Assembly (NCBI GenBank): GCA_025964695.1
Contig: JAOPYK010000240.1
Span: 1-35,651, forward strand
Direction of reading: 5' to 3'
Source of the DNA: Streptosporangiaceae bacterium
Lineage (GTDB): Bacteria > Actinomycetota > Actinomycetes > Streptosporangiales > Streptosporangiaceae
Length of the DNA: 35,651 bases
Below, piece after piece: positions 1 through 7,491 of this stretch. A program made the translations under genes and the position numbers. The notes below the pieces were generated by a model. That model searched no databases, was not told the origin of the DNA, and was given only the letters and a program-made list of their open reading frames with translations. Each line of letters begins with the position of its first letter. The stretch's first letter is position 1.

Positions 1-157
1 GGGGCAGCCGGAGCAGGAGATGGCCTGCGGTAACACAGGCCTGCCGCTCAGGAGCCGACACCTCACGGATCAGGCAGTTGAGCAACGTGTGAGCGGTGAC
101 GGTATCCGCCGTCCTAGTGGACACATCGGCCGCCACAGGGATCGTCGTCGGGGTCAT
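1..157 (-). CDS. IucA/IucC-family siderophore synthetase, N-terminus (partial, runs off left edge)
   Basis: Reading from the ATG at 157 down to base 1 gives about 52 codons containing DTVTAHTLLNCLIREVSAPE followed by a GHLLLRLP segment. This is the typical N-terminal signature of NRPS-independent siderophore (NIS) synthetases of the IucA/IucC family, which condense citrate or related carboxylates with amines or hydroxylamines in the cytosol. A GGAG motif lies 9 nt upstream of the ATG. Only the N-terminal tip is visible, so the catalytic ATP-binding part, the substrate class and neighbouring siderophore genes cannot be judged. The family match rests on about 30 residues but is characteristic; the gene could still be truncated beyond the edge. 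Confidence 0.72.
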   Translation of the reverse strand, partial: MTPTTIPVAADVSTRTADTVTAHTLLNCLIREVSAPERQACVTAGHLLLRLP

Positions 158-229
158 ACCAGATGGCTCCGTTCACTCGAAGCGGCGGCGGCGCACCGCC
201 GGCTGGTCCTAGGACGCAGGTAGTGGGAG

Positions 230-352
230 GCGGCCCACCACATCTAAGCGCTCATCGCGCTCGCCAGGCGCCTGGTCGACGTCATCTGGGCATTGCTCCG
301 AGACGGCCGCGAGTTCCAAGCCACGCCGCCGCTTACAGCACGTGCGGCTTGA
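230..352 (+). pseudogene. IS110-type transposase C-terminal remnant
   Basis: From about 248 the plus strand reads ALIALARRLVDVIWALLRDG and then a Pro/Thr-rich tail ending at TGA 350-352. This resembles the C-terminal helix of IS110/IS116-type transposases, which usually read HxQAxxALARRRxxVLWALLRD. The codon just before ALIAL is TAA, where the family normally has Gln, and no coherent upstream transposase frame is visible. It is therefore a dead C-terminal scrap. It marks an old insertion next to the siderophore gene. Confidence 0.55.
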
Positions 353-365
353 CGCCATCATGGAA

Positions 366-498
366 ACTCCTGCTCGGATCCGGTGGCTCTCGTCCTTGCA
401 TGTTAACTCAGTGAACTAACAGTGGTTACATCGACAGAGTGACGAGTATGTGACCAAATTAACGATGGGGTGGGTGCCGTGGGCGATCCGGAAGAGCC
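366..498 (+). repeat. Duplicated promoter/start module, copy A
   Basis: This stretch matches 2457-2599 in the same orientation with only small gaps. Shared blocks are CTCCTGCTCGGATCCGGTGG, ACTAACAGT, a pair of direct GTGAC repeats 11 nt apart (GTGACGA-GTAT-GTGACC), a purine-rich ribosome site, and the GTG start with its first codons GTGGGCGATCCGGA. It looks like the promoter, operator and first codons of an MFS gene. In this copy the MFS reading continues further (to about 640) before breaking. The helical-turn spacing of the GTGAC repeats suggests a regulator site; the regulator is unknown. Confidence 0.8.
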
Positions 499-670
499 CG
501 GCGCACAGGTTCCGTCGGCCGAGGATTCGGTCGCCGTTGCGGAGGCCGACGGATCCTGGCTGACCCGGGAGGTGGGCGGAGTGGAGCCGGCGAGCTTCTT
601 CTCCGACTTCGGGCACGAGATCGCCACGGCCCGATGTCACCGTCACGACGGGAACGCCCCGCCGAGATGA
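479..670 (+). pseudogene. MFS transporter N-terminal remnant (copy A)
   Basis: GTG at 479 opens a frame with VGDPEEPG, an acidic leader, then REVGGVEPASFFSDFGHEIATA. That last segment is the start of the first helix in a group of actinobacterial MFS permeases (SFFSDxGHEMATALLP). After ATA the frame loses hydrophobicity and stops at 670, so the roughly 400 residues of transmembrane protein are gone. The product would be a 63-residue soluble scrap. The intact promoter module in front of it suggests recent decay or a recombination break. Confidence 0.6.
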
Positions 671-672
671 CT

Positions 673-696
673 CCCGCAGTTGGCCCAAACTGCGGG
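673..696. promoter_or_regulatory. Perfect 9-bp inverted repeat upstream of chrB
   Basis: CCCGCAGTT (673-681), loop GGCCCA, AACTGCGGG (688-696). It lies 70 nt before the chrB start and directly after the MFS remnant. No T-run follows, so an operator for the adjacent ChrB-type regulator is as likely as a terminator for the remnant upstream. Confidence 0.45.
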
Positions 697-765
697 CGTT
701 AGGCTGATCGGGTAGTTCTTGGTTCCTGGCGGCGCCGTGCGGTCCGCCTGAGGAGGAGTCGGCTG

Positions 766-1368
766 GTGGCTGGACGCGATGTTCAGGGAACGGCGTCTGA
801 TCAGGACACCCGGTCGGAGGCTCCTGAGAGTTCGCCGGCGCGGAAATGGCTGGTGCTGATCTACCGGATTCCGGCCGAGCCGACGCGGCTGCGCGCGGCG
901 GTCTGGCGCCGGATCAAGGGCCTGGGCGCGATCTACCTCCAGAACTCGGTGGCCGCGTTGCCGCACGCCGTGCAGGCGGAACGGGCTTTCCGGATGCTCC
1001 GAAAGGAGATCGTCGAGATGGGCGGCACCGCCCACCTGCTGATCACCGAGGTGCTGGCAGGCGCGTCCGACGTCGAGCAGGCCTACAACGCGGCGCGTGA
1101 TGACGAATACGAAGAGATCATCGATCGCTGTGAGGACTTCCTGCAGCAGGTCGAGAAGGAATATCTGGCGGAGCACTTCAGCTATGCCGAACTGGAGGAG
1201 AACGACGAGGACCTGGTCAAGCTCCGTAACTGGTTCGGGAAGGTGGAGGCGAGGGACGTGCTCGGCGCGTCACGTCGTGCAGAGACGATCACGGCTCTCG
1301 AGCGCTGCGAGACCGTGCTGGATGGGTACGCGACGCGTGTGTACACCGAGGAGGGCGAGAGCCGCTGA
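766..1368 (+). CDS. ChrB-type regulator/resistance protein (ChrB N-terminal domain)
   Basis: A 200-residue soluble protein. KWLVLIYRIPAEPTRLRAAV, WRRIKGLGAIYLQNSVAALP and the following region match the ChrB N-terminal domain, which in chromate-resistance loci senses chromate and represses chrA. The C-terminal half is an acidic, helical segment (DDEYEEIIDRCEDFLQQVEKEY). The GTG start is set by AGGAGGAG 8 nt upstream. No ChrA chromate transporter is present in the window. The neighbours are a COG4280 membrane protein (convergent) and MFS and CtaG remnants, so this protein may regulate those through the repeated promoter modules rather than chromate efflux. The family call is firm; the regulated target is inference. 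Confidence 0.8.
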   Translation: MAGRDVQGTASDQDTRSEAPESSPARKWLVLIYRIPAEPTRLRAAVWRRIKGLGAIYLQNSVAALPHAVQAERAFRMLRKEIVEMGGTAHLLITEVLAGASDVEQAYNAARDDEYEEIIDRCEDFLQQVEKEYLAEHFSYAELEENDEDLVKLRNWFGKVEARDVLGASRRAETITALERCETVLDGYATRVYTEEGESR

Positions 1369-1427
1369 GCTCCTCTCACGACTGAGGCTGGCCGGGAGAG
1401 TTGCCTGCTGCGGCAGCGAGCGACACG

Positions 1428-1631
1428 TCACCGCGCCTTGCGAACCGCCCGTCTGAGTGACAACACGAAGCTGACTGCCACCCAGGGTGGGAGCAGCCAC
1501 CATGGGTTCAGGTTCGTGTGGACGAGACCCCAGGTGGCGGCGAGGCCGAGGGCCACTCCGGCGGCTGTGAGCCAGTCGTCACCGACGATGAAGTCGTACC
1601 AGAAGATGAAGAACGCGCCGATCTTGTTCAT
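1428..1631 (-). CDS. Small membrane protein coupled to the COG4280 gene
   Basis: A 67-residue protein with an aromatic N-terminal helix (FFIFWYDFIVGDDWLTAAG), a second hydrophobic stretch (GVALGLAATWGLV) and a third near the C terminus (WWLLPPWVAVSFVLSL) before a basic tail. Its ATG (1631-1629) overlaps the TGA of the upstream membrane gene (ATGA overlap), so the two are almost certainly translationally coupled and probably form a complex or act together in the membrane. I do not recognise a characterised family. It lies tail to tail with chrB. Confidence 0.72.
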   Translation of the reverse strand: MNKIGAFFIFWYDFIVGDDWLTAAGVALGLAATWGLVHTNLNPWWLLPPWVAVSFVLSLRRAVRKAR

Positions 1632-2407
1632 GGGGACACCTCGTTTACGGCTTGTTCAGCTCTGACGGCCGGACCGGTACCTGGCCCATGCTGTTTGAGC
1701 AGCGCGACACAGCCCGCGGCGAACAGGACGATCGCGGGGATGAGGGCGAGCAGGGCGGCGTCCTGATGGGGCCAGGAGACGCCGGCTCCTTCGCCGGCCC
1801 AGAAGATCCCGAACGCGGTCAGCATGACGCCCACCGCGAATTTCATCGTGTTCTCCGGAACTCGCGCGAGCGGAGCGCGAATGATCGCCCCGAGAACCGT
1901 GACAACGACGATGGCCAGGACCGCGCCGAGGGTGGCAAGTGGCAGGTTGCCTTGGTTGTTGCCGAAGGTCACCACGATGAAGGCGACTTCGAGTCCTTCC
2001 AGCAGGACCCCCTTGAACGACAGCGTGAACGCGTACCAGTCACCCACGAGGCCCCGCCGCCCGGATCGAGCGGCGAGCGCGGCGGCGACCTCGTGCTCGT
2101 ACGCTTCCGCTTCGTCATGCAGTGCTTTGTAGCCTGAGGCGCGTAGGACGGCCTTGCGCAGCCACTGCAGGCCGAAGACGAGCAGCAAGGCGCCCACCGC
2201 CAGACGTAGTCCGGTCAGCGGGATCAGGTGGATCGCGGGCCCGAGCGTCGCGACGACGACTGCCAGGACGGCTAGAGCTGCGCCGGCGCCTTGGAGGGTG
2301 GAGCGCCATTCGCGGGTGGTGCCGGCGGCGAGGATGATCGTCAGTGCCTCGACGGCTTCGACCGCGCACGCTACGAAGACCGTGAGGACGAGGGCGAAGG
2401 CGCTCAT
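1628..2407 (-). CDS. COG4280-family polytopic membrane protein
   Basis: A 259-residue protein with about seven hydrophobic segments. Glutamates sit in membrane helices: CAVEAVEALTIILAAG near the N terminus and GVLLEGLEVAFIVVTFG in the middle. This layout, and blocks such as FGLQWLRKAVLRASGYKALH, match the uncharacterised COG4280 membrane family. The paired ExxE-type motifs recall metal carriers such as FTR1 (REGLE) or GDT1/TMEM165, but that resemblance is only suggestive. It reads from the duplicated promoter side toward chrB and overlaps the downstream small membrane gene by 4 nt. Metal or cation transport is inference. Confidence 0.7.
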   Translation of the reverse strand: MSAFALVLTVFVACAVEAVEALTIILAAGTTREWRSTLQGAGAALAVLAVVVATLGPAIHLIPLTGLRLAVGALLLVFGLQWLRKAVLRASGYKALHDEAEAYEHEVAAALAARSGRRGLVGDWYAFTLSFKGVLLEGLEVAFIVVTFGNNQGNLPLATLGAVLAIVVVTVLGAIIRAPLARVPENTMKFAVGVMLTAFGIFWAGEGAGVSWPHQDAALLALIPAIVLFAAGCVALLKQHGPGTGPAVRAEQAVNEVSP

Positions 2408-2456
2408 GCGGCGGCCCCATCGTGAGCGGTGGATGGAGAGTGGTCAGTCATGTGGC

Positions 2457-2599
2457 CTCCTGCTCGGATCCGGTGGCTCTGGTCAATAGTCCTATTATGT
2501 TACCTCTGTCGACTAACAGTCGTTACTTCAGATAAGTGACGAATATGTGACCAATTTGGATCTTTGATGAGGTGGGCAGCGTGGGCGATCCGGAGGAGC
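2457..2599 (+). repeat. Duplicated promoter/start module, copy B
   Basis: Second copy of the module at 366-498, same orientation. It keeps CTCCTGCTCGGATCCGGTGG, ACTAACAGT, the GTGACGAATATGTGACC direct repeat, a GAGGTGGG ribosome site and the GTG start at 2581. It also overlaps the upstream region of the minus-strand COG4280 gene (start 2407), so it may act as a bidirectional control region. The two copies bracket the chrB and COG4280 genes. Confidence 0.8.
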
Positions 2600-2660
2600 A
2601 CTGGGGATCCGCCCTGCCCTCTGGTTCGCCTTCATTCCCGGCGTGTTCACGGCGATCGCT
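2581..2660 (+). pseudogene. MFS transporter remnant (copy B)
   Basis: The start codon and first codons (VGDPEE) match copy A. After about 2600 the frame changes, and 2610-2660 reads RPALWFAFIPGVFTAIA in another frame, which resembles an internal helix of the same MFS family. Most of the gene has been lost by internal deletion with a frameshift. Too little remains to predict a substrate. Confidence 0.5.
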
Positions 2661-2662
2661 CC

Positions 2663-2830
2663 TTCCAGCTACCGGACCTGCCCGGCGGGCCGCGGCCCCT
2701 GCGCGAGCCCCACCCAGACCAGTAGTCCGCCGAAATCATGTACTACGGCGGGGACATCGCCGAACTGCTCCTGGCCGCCGCTCTAGTCGCCACCTGGCGC
2801 CCTCGCCACCGGCGACGGCCGGCCCCCACT
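2663..2830 (+). pseudogene. CtaG (cytochrome c oxidase assembly factor) C-terminal remnant
   Basis: The frame from 2663 reads FQLPDLPGGPRPLREPHPDQ, then TAG at 2723-2725, then SAEIMYYGGDIAELLLAAAL and VATWRPRHRRRP. The DQQxxAEIMYYGGDxAELxLA block is the last transmembrane region of actinobacterial caa3-type CtaG proteins. A Gln codon appears to have mutated to TAG in the middle of the motif, and the upstream helices are absent. It is joined directly to the MFS scrap, showing nested deletions. Downstream to about 2991 there is no gene I can support; a minus-strand reading with ELMQRLQELASE at 2893-2990 is unassigned. Confidence 0.62.
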
Positions 2831-3009
2831 GCGTCCGGGGGGACCGTGGTCGCTGGTCAGGCCGAGGCCGAGCAGATCGGATTCACCGGACTTCAACCCG
2901 CTGTCGAAATCGGTATAGGGCGGTGCCACGGCTCTGACGCCAGTTCCTGGAGCCGTTGCATCAGTTCGAGTAGGGTGCCTCCGCGCACGAGGTGGAAAGA
3001 TTCCGATCT

Positions 3010-4815
3010 ATGGAGAGATCTATACCGCGGCCGGGCCATCCTCGGCGGCGCCGGCCTAGTCGCCGCGAGTTCCTCGCGGGTTCGACCACCACTCTCGGCG
3101 CCGCGGCACTGACCACCTCCTCTGCGGCCCGGTCCCCGGTCCATCCCCAGGACAGGCCACCGAACCTCGTGGTGATTCTGGCCGATGACCTGGGTTACGG
3201 CGAGGTCGGGGCGTACGGGCAGCGGCTCATCGGGACTCCGCGGATGGATCGGCTGGCCGCCGAGGGCCTGCGGTTCACCGATGCCTACGCGCCCGCACCG
3301 GTCTGTGCGCCATCTCGCTGTTCGCTGCTGACCGGTCTGCACACCGGGCACGCGACGGTCCGGGCGAACCCGTTCAACGGACCTCAGGGCTCCCTGGTCT
3401 CCACCGACACCACGTTCGCCGAGGTGCTACGGACCCGCGGATACCGAACGGCCTGTGTCGGTAAGTGGGGCTTCGGGCCGGAGCAGGCTGGTCAGCCGAG
3501 CCACCCCAACGAACGGGGCTTCGAGGAGTTCTTCGGCTACATCACTCACCACCATGCACACCAGTACTACCCGCACTACCTCTGGCACAACGGCGCCAAA
3601 GTGCCGTTGCCGGGGAACGCGGGCGGCCGGCGGGGTAGCTACGCGCCCGATCTGTTCCGGGACCACGCCGTGGACTTCATCGGCAAGCACTCCGCCGAAC
3701 CCTTCCTGCTCTACCTCACACCTAACCTCCCGCATGCGCCAGGCAACGTACCGACCCTCGGCGCCTACGCCGATCGGCACTGGACCATTGCCGACAAGGG
3801 GCACGCCGAACAGGTCACCCTGGTCGACACCCTGGTGGGAACGGTCATCGACACGCTCCGCGCGCGGAGTCTGGACCAGCACACCATCGTCATCGTGACC
3901 AGCGACAACGGGCCGCACGAGGAGGGCGGCGTGGATCCCGACAGGTTCAACGCCAACGGCTCGCTGCGCGGCGACAAGCGCAACATCTATGAGGGCGGCA
4001 TCCGGATCCCGTTCATCGCCTGGGCGCCCGGCCTGGTCGCACCCGGAACCAGCACCAGGCCGACCTCCCAGATAGACCTGTTGCCCACTCTCGCCGAACT
4101 CGCCGGGGCGCCGGCCCCGCGTGACGTGGACGGCTTGTCGATCGTGCCGCTGCTCGCCGGCCGGAGTGGCACCCGCTCACCGGGCCATCTCTACTGGTAC
4201 CGAAACGACCCGACGGCGACCAAGCGCGAAATGCGCACCGACCACGGCCGGAGCCTGCGGGTGGCCGAGGCCGTCCGGCAGGGTGACTGGAAGGCAGTGC
4301 GGTTCGCGCCCGGCCGGGACCGGAGCGTGGCCGACGATCGGTGGCAGGTCGAGCTCTACAACCTCCGCTCCGACCCCGCCGAGCGGTTCGACGTGGCGGC
4401 CCAGCACCGGGACATCGCAGAGCGTCTGGTCGGACTGATGCACGCCTCGTGGACGGAGCCGTACCCCAGACACCCCTTCGGCCTGCGGATCGACACTCCC
4501 AAGGTGCTCCAGCCAGGCCGTACGTACGAGATCGCGGTCACCCTCAGCAACGGCTCGGCGGTCACCTGGACCTCGAACCGGCTGACGCTCAGCGTCCCGC
4601 GCGGCTGGCGGCTCCGCCCGCTCTCATCCCGTTCCGCCGCCCGCCTGACGCCGGGCGAATCGCTCCGCTCGACCTGGCGGCTCACCGTGCCCGCAAACGC
4701 GGGTACCGGACCGTTGCGCGCGACCGGCTCGGCCCGCACTCCGACCGCCCCCCTCCGTTTCACCACCCGAACCGAGTTTCAGCCGACCGGTGGGGTGGCC
4801 CGCTCCAGCCGCTGA
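3010..4815 (+). CDS. Tat-exported type I sulfatase with C-terminal NEW3-like domain
   Basis: About 601 residues. The N terminus carries the twin-arginine motif SRREFLAG followed by an Ala-rich helix, so the enzyme is exported folded. The alkaline-phosphatase-fold sulfatase domain starts at PNLVVILADDLGYGE (metal Asp pair). It has the formylglycine motif C99-A-P-S-R with SLLTG after it, plus GKWGFG, and TSDNGPHEEGG as further metal/substrate residues. It should hydrolyse sulfate esters after Cys maturation by a formylglycine-generating enzyme, which is not in the window. After about residue 485 a beta-sandwich resembling NEW3/NPCBM-associated domains follows. ATG 3010 has GGAAAG 9 nt upstream; a GTG at 2992 is an alternative. 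The neighbouring glycosidase suggests a sulfated glycan substrate, which is inference. Confidence 0.88.
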   Translation: MERSIPRPGHPRRRRPSRREFLAGSTTTLGAAALTTSSAARSPVHPQDRPPNLVVILADDLGYGEVGAYGQRLIGTPRMDRLAAEGLRFTDAYAPAPVCAPSRCSLLTGLHTGHATVRANPFNGPQGSLVSTDTTFAEVLRTRGYRTACVGKWGFGPEQAGQPSHPNERGFEEFFGYITHHHAHQYYPHYLWHNGAKVPLPGNAGGRRGSYAPDLFRDHAVDFIGKHSAEPFLLYLTPNLPHAPGNVPTLGAYADRHWTIADKGHAEQVTLVDTLVGTVIDTLRARSLDQHTIVIVTSDNGPHEEGGVDPDRFNANGSLRGDKRNIYEGGIRIPFIAWAPGLVAPGTSTRPTSQIDLLPTLAELAGAPAPRDVDGLSIVPLLAGRSGTRSPGHLYWYRNDPTATKREMRTDHGRSLRVAEAVRQGDWKAVRFAPGRDRSVADDRWQVELYNLRSDPAERFDVAAQHRDIAERLVGLMHASWTEPYPRHPFGLRIDTPKVLQPGRTYEIAVTLSNGSAVTWTSNRLTLSVPRGWRLRPLSSRSAARLTPGESLRSTWRLTVPANAGTGPLRATGSARTPTAPLRFTTRTEFQPTGGVARSSR

Positions 4816-4833
4816 GCATCCACCGTCGGAGAT

Positions 4834-4862
4834 GCATCCGTGGCCATTTCGCCGGCGGATGC
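4834..4862 (+). terminator. Hairpin after the sulfatase gene
   Basis: GCATCCG (4834-4840) pairs with CGGATGC (4856-4862), with an inner GGC/GCC pair around a CATTTC loop. It starts 18 nt after the sulfatase stop and is followed by TTCC. The shape suits a GC-rich actinobacterial terminator. From 4863 to 5258 I see no gene: reading frames there lack a ribosome site and a recognisable product. Confidence 0.5.
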
Positions 4863-5258
4863 TTCCGGACGTCCCACCGTGATGATTCGAAGGCTGTGGA
4901 ACGTAGGGGATGTGCCGAATCGTGTCTCACCCGGTGCGACCTGGGAGTATTCGTGCGCCACTTGAACGTCGACTTCGCGGAGGCCTTGCCGGCACTCAAG
5001 GGCGGAGTTCAGAAATCACTTGGCGAGTCGTACCCCCGGGTAACGGGTTCAGCGGCGAAGAATGGGCCGCTCAACGCTTGGCCGTCTCGATGGACTGTGG
5101 GACCGCGAAGGTCCCCAACCAGCCGGCCGTGCCCATGAGGGAGCCCTCGCTCAGGAACTCTTCACGATTGGGCGGCGAATCTGGACGCAGCGCCCGGCGC
5201 TCACACCCGGGGCGGCTCGAGCCGGCCGCGGCCGGGTGACATCAGCCAGGAGGGGCCC

Positions 5259-6632
5259 GTGCACCGCACCGAACGCGCGGACGACCCCGCTCCCGGCAAT
5301 GGCCGGGTCCGGCGGTGGCCGCTGTTGCTCGGCATCGTCGCAATCGCGCTATTGATCGTGCCGATCGTCTTCGTCTTCGCCGCTCAGGGGAACAAGGGGC
5401 CGGGTCACGGCGCCGCGCCCGCGAAGGTGAGCGGCCGGGTCGTGGGGGGCGGCGCGCCCGCCTCCTGGCCGTCGTGGGGATTCACCCACACACAGCACAC
5501 CAACGACGGCCCAGGTTTCGGCCGGGCCCTGACCGACACCACCAAGCAGCCCGTCGCGCAGGACCAGGCCATCATGGGCTGGGGCGCCGACAATCTCGAG
5601 CCGTCGCCCGGCCGGTACGACTTCGGTTCGCTGGATCGGCGGATCCAGCTGATCCGCAAGACGCACGGGACGCCGGTCATCACCTTGTGCTGCGCGCCGG
5701 ACTGGATGAAGGGCGGCACCGTCGGGAAGACCGACTGGGCGAAGCTCGAGACCGCACCGACGACCGCGCACTACGCCGACTTCGCCAAGCTCGCCGCCAA
5801 GGTCGCTCACCGCTACCCCGATGTGAAGTACTACCTCGTCTGGAACGAGTTCAAGGGCTTCCAGGGCCAAGGCGCCAGCCTGGACTACCTCGGCTACACC
5901 AGCCTCTACAACCAGGTCTACACGGCGCTGAAACAGGTGAACCCCCACCTCAAGATCGGCGGGCCGTACGTGCCGATGAGCTCGAACGCGCCCGGCGTGG
6001 GCCCACCGAGCGTCGTCAACGGTTCCTGGGGCAGCGTCGACCAGACCGCCCTCAACGCGGTCCAATACTGGCTCAAGCACAAGAAAGGCGCCGACTTCCT
6101 GGCCGTCGACGGCAGCGCGATGCCCGACCAGGCCAAGGTGCACCTCAACGAGTTCTCCGAGCTGACCAAGTTCTCCGCGGTCACCCACTGGCTGCGCGCC
6201 CAAAGCGGCCGCAGGCTGCCGATCTGGTGGGCCGAATGGTACGTCCAGCCGACCGGGACCACCTGGACCGATGAGCACCTGGGCGCCGTACAGGCCGCCG
6301 CGCTGATGCAGTTCATCCGCAGCGGCGCCGCCACCGCGCTCTACTGGAGCCCACAGACAACCACCACCGGCGACTGCTCGGGCTGCCTGTGGTCGGGCAC
6401 CGGCAGCGCCGGAGCAGGCACGCCCACACTCACCATGCTGCAGAACTTCACCCGGTGGTTCCCGCCCCGAACCCACCTTGTCACCGTCACCTCCTCCAAC
6501 CCGGCCGTGCAGGTGCTCGGGCAGCGGCACCAGATGCTCGCCGTCAACACCAGCGCACATCCCGCCACCTCTACCATCAACGGCACGGCTCTCGCCCTCG
6601 GCCCCTATGAGGTCCGCTGGGTCAGCTGGTAA
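5259..6632 (+). CDS. Membrane-anchored clan-A glycoside hydrolase, GH39-like
   Basis: A 457-residue protein with a GTG start preceded by AGGAGGGG. An N-terminal cytoplasmic tail (about 24 residues) is followed by one transmembrane helix (WPLLLGIVAIALLIVPIVFV), so the enzyme domain faces outside. The (beta/alpha)8 fold shows the general acid in YYLVWNEFKGF (E197) and the probable nucleophile in WWAEWYV (E326), the spacing expected for clan GH-A and similar to GH39 beta-xylosidase/iduronidase-like proteins. A short beta domain closes the protein. It probably trims an extracellular or cell-envelope polysaccharide. The sugar is unknown; the sulfatase next door raises the possibility of a sulfated substrate. 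Confidence 0.75.
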   Translation: MHRTERADDPAPGNGRVRRWPLLLGIVAIALLIVPIVFVFAAQGNKGPGHGAAPAKVSGRVVGGGAPASWPSWGFTHTQHTNDGPGFGRALTDTTKQPVAQDQAIMGWGADNLEPSPGRYDFGSLDRRIQLIRKTHGTPVITLCCAPDWMKGGTVGKTDWAKLETAPTTAHYADFAKLAAKVAHRYPDVKYYLVWNEFKGFQGQGASLDYLGYTSLYNQVYTALKQVNPHLKIGGPYVPMSSNAPGVGPPSVVNGSWGSVDQTALNAVQYWLKHKKGADFLAVDGSAMPDQAKVHLNEFSELTKFSAVTHWLRAQSGRRLPIWWAEWYVQPTGTTWTDEHLGAVQAAALMQFIRSGAATALYWSPQTTTTGDCSGCLWSGTGSAGAGTPTLTMLQNFTRWFPPRTHLVTVTSSNPAVQVLGQRHQMLAVNTSAHPATSTINGTALALGPYEVRWVSW

Positions 6633-6705
6633 CCGATCGGGGCGTCTCACGCATCAAACCGCCGCACAGATCTTCCGCGACACCGGCGACCAGCGATAGA
6701 CCGCC

Positions 6706-7491
6706 TCACATTGTCGGAGCCCGCTCTTCCATGATCGAGTTGCCGCCGTCGACGACCACGCACTGGCCGGTGATCGCCGATGCCCCTGGGGAGGCGAGCC
6801 AGCCGACCGTGGCGGCGACCTCGGCCGCCGTGACGCTGCGGCCGATCGGGGTGGCCAGTCCCTGCTCGTACTCCGCCGGGGTCTGTGAGGCGGTTTCGAT
6901 CCAGCCGGGTGCTACGGCGTTCACGGTGATCCCGGTCGCAGCGGTGTCCACGGCCAGCGCCCGGGTGAGGCCCACCATCCCGGCCTTGGCCGCGGCATAG
7001 CCGGGCTCCCCCGCCATGGCCATCACCGGCCCGGTCACGCTGGCGACCATGATCACGCGCCCCCAGCCGGCCTCGGTCATCACCGGCAGCGCGGCCTGGG
7101 TGGCGAAGAACGCGGTGTCCAGATTGCGGGCCAGCGACGTCCGCCAGGCAGCGACGCCGGAGCCGGACCCCGACCCGGACCCGGGATCGGAGACCGAGAC
7201 CATGCCGGCGTTGTTGACCAGGATGTCGAGCCGTCCCCAGCGCCGTACCGCCGCCGAGACGAGCTCGTCGGCGGTCTCCGGCAGGGTGAGGTCACCGGCC
7301 ATCCCCTCGGCCTCGGCTCCGACCGCGCGCAGCTCGGCCACCCGCTCCAGGATCCGGTCGGTGGTCGAGGTGACGAGCACCGACGCGCCCAGTTCGGCCA
7401 GCAGCCGGGCACTGGCGAAGCCGATGCCCTCCGCGCTCCCCGCGCCGGTGATCAGCGCGACCCGGCCGGACAGATCGAACGCCTTGGTCAT
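6706..7491 (-). CDS. SDR-family NAD(P)-dependent oxidoreductase
   Basis: A 261-residue classical short-chain dehydrogenase. It has the cofactor motif TGAGSAEGIG near residue 15, GDLTLP after beta-3, the NNAG motif, catalytic Ser in MVASVTG, and YAAAK (Tyr and Lys of the active site), ending with GQCVVVDGG. It has an odd SDPGSGSGSGSG loop after NNAG, which lengthens the beta4-alpha4 region. The ATG overlaps the stop of the upstream TetR gene by 4 nt, so regulator and enzyme are co-translated. It should oxidise an alcohol or reduce a ketone. The divergent amidohydrolase and permease suggest a shared catabolic route, with unknown substrate. Confidence 0.85.
   Translation of the reverse strand: MTKAFDLSGRVALITGAGSAEGIGFASARLLAELGASVLVTSTTDRILERVAELRAVGAEAEGMAGDLTLPETADELVSAAVRRWGRLDILVNNAGMVSVSDPGSGSGSGSGVAAWRTSLARNLDTAFFATQAALPVMTEAGWGRVIMVASVTGPVMAMAGEPGYAAAKAGMVGLTRALAVDTAATGITVNAVAPGWIETASQTPAEYEQGLATPIGRSVTAAEVAATVGWLASPGASAITGQCVVVDGGNSIMEERAPTM

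Noticed and set aside
4863-5258. Possible small gene between the sulfatase and glycosidase
   Set aside because: No frame combines a ribosome site, GC3 bias and a credible product; treated as intergenic.
7171-7210. GGATCC/GACCCGGACCCGG-like short repeats inside the SDR gene
   Set aside because: They encode an in-frame SGSGSGSG loop of the protein and need no separate explanation.
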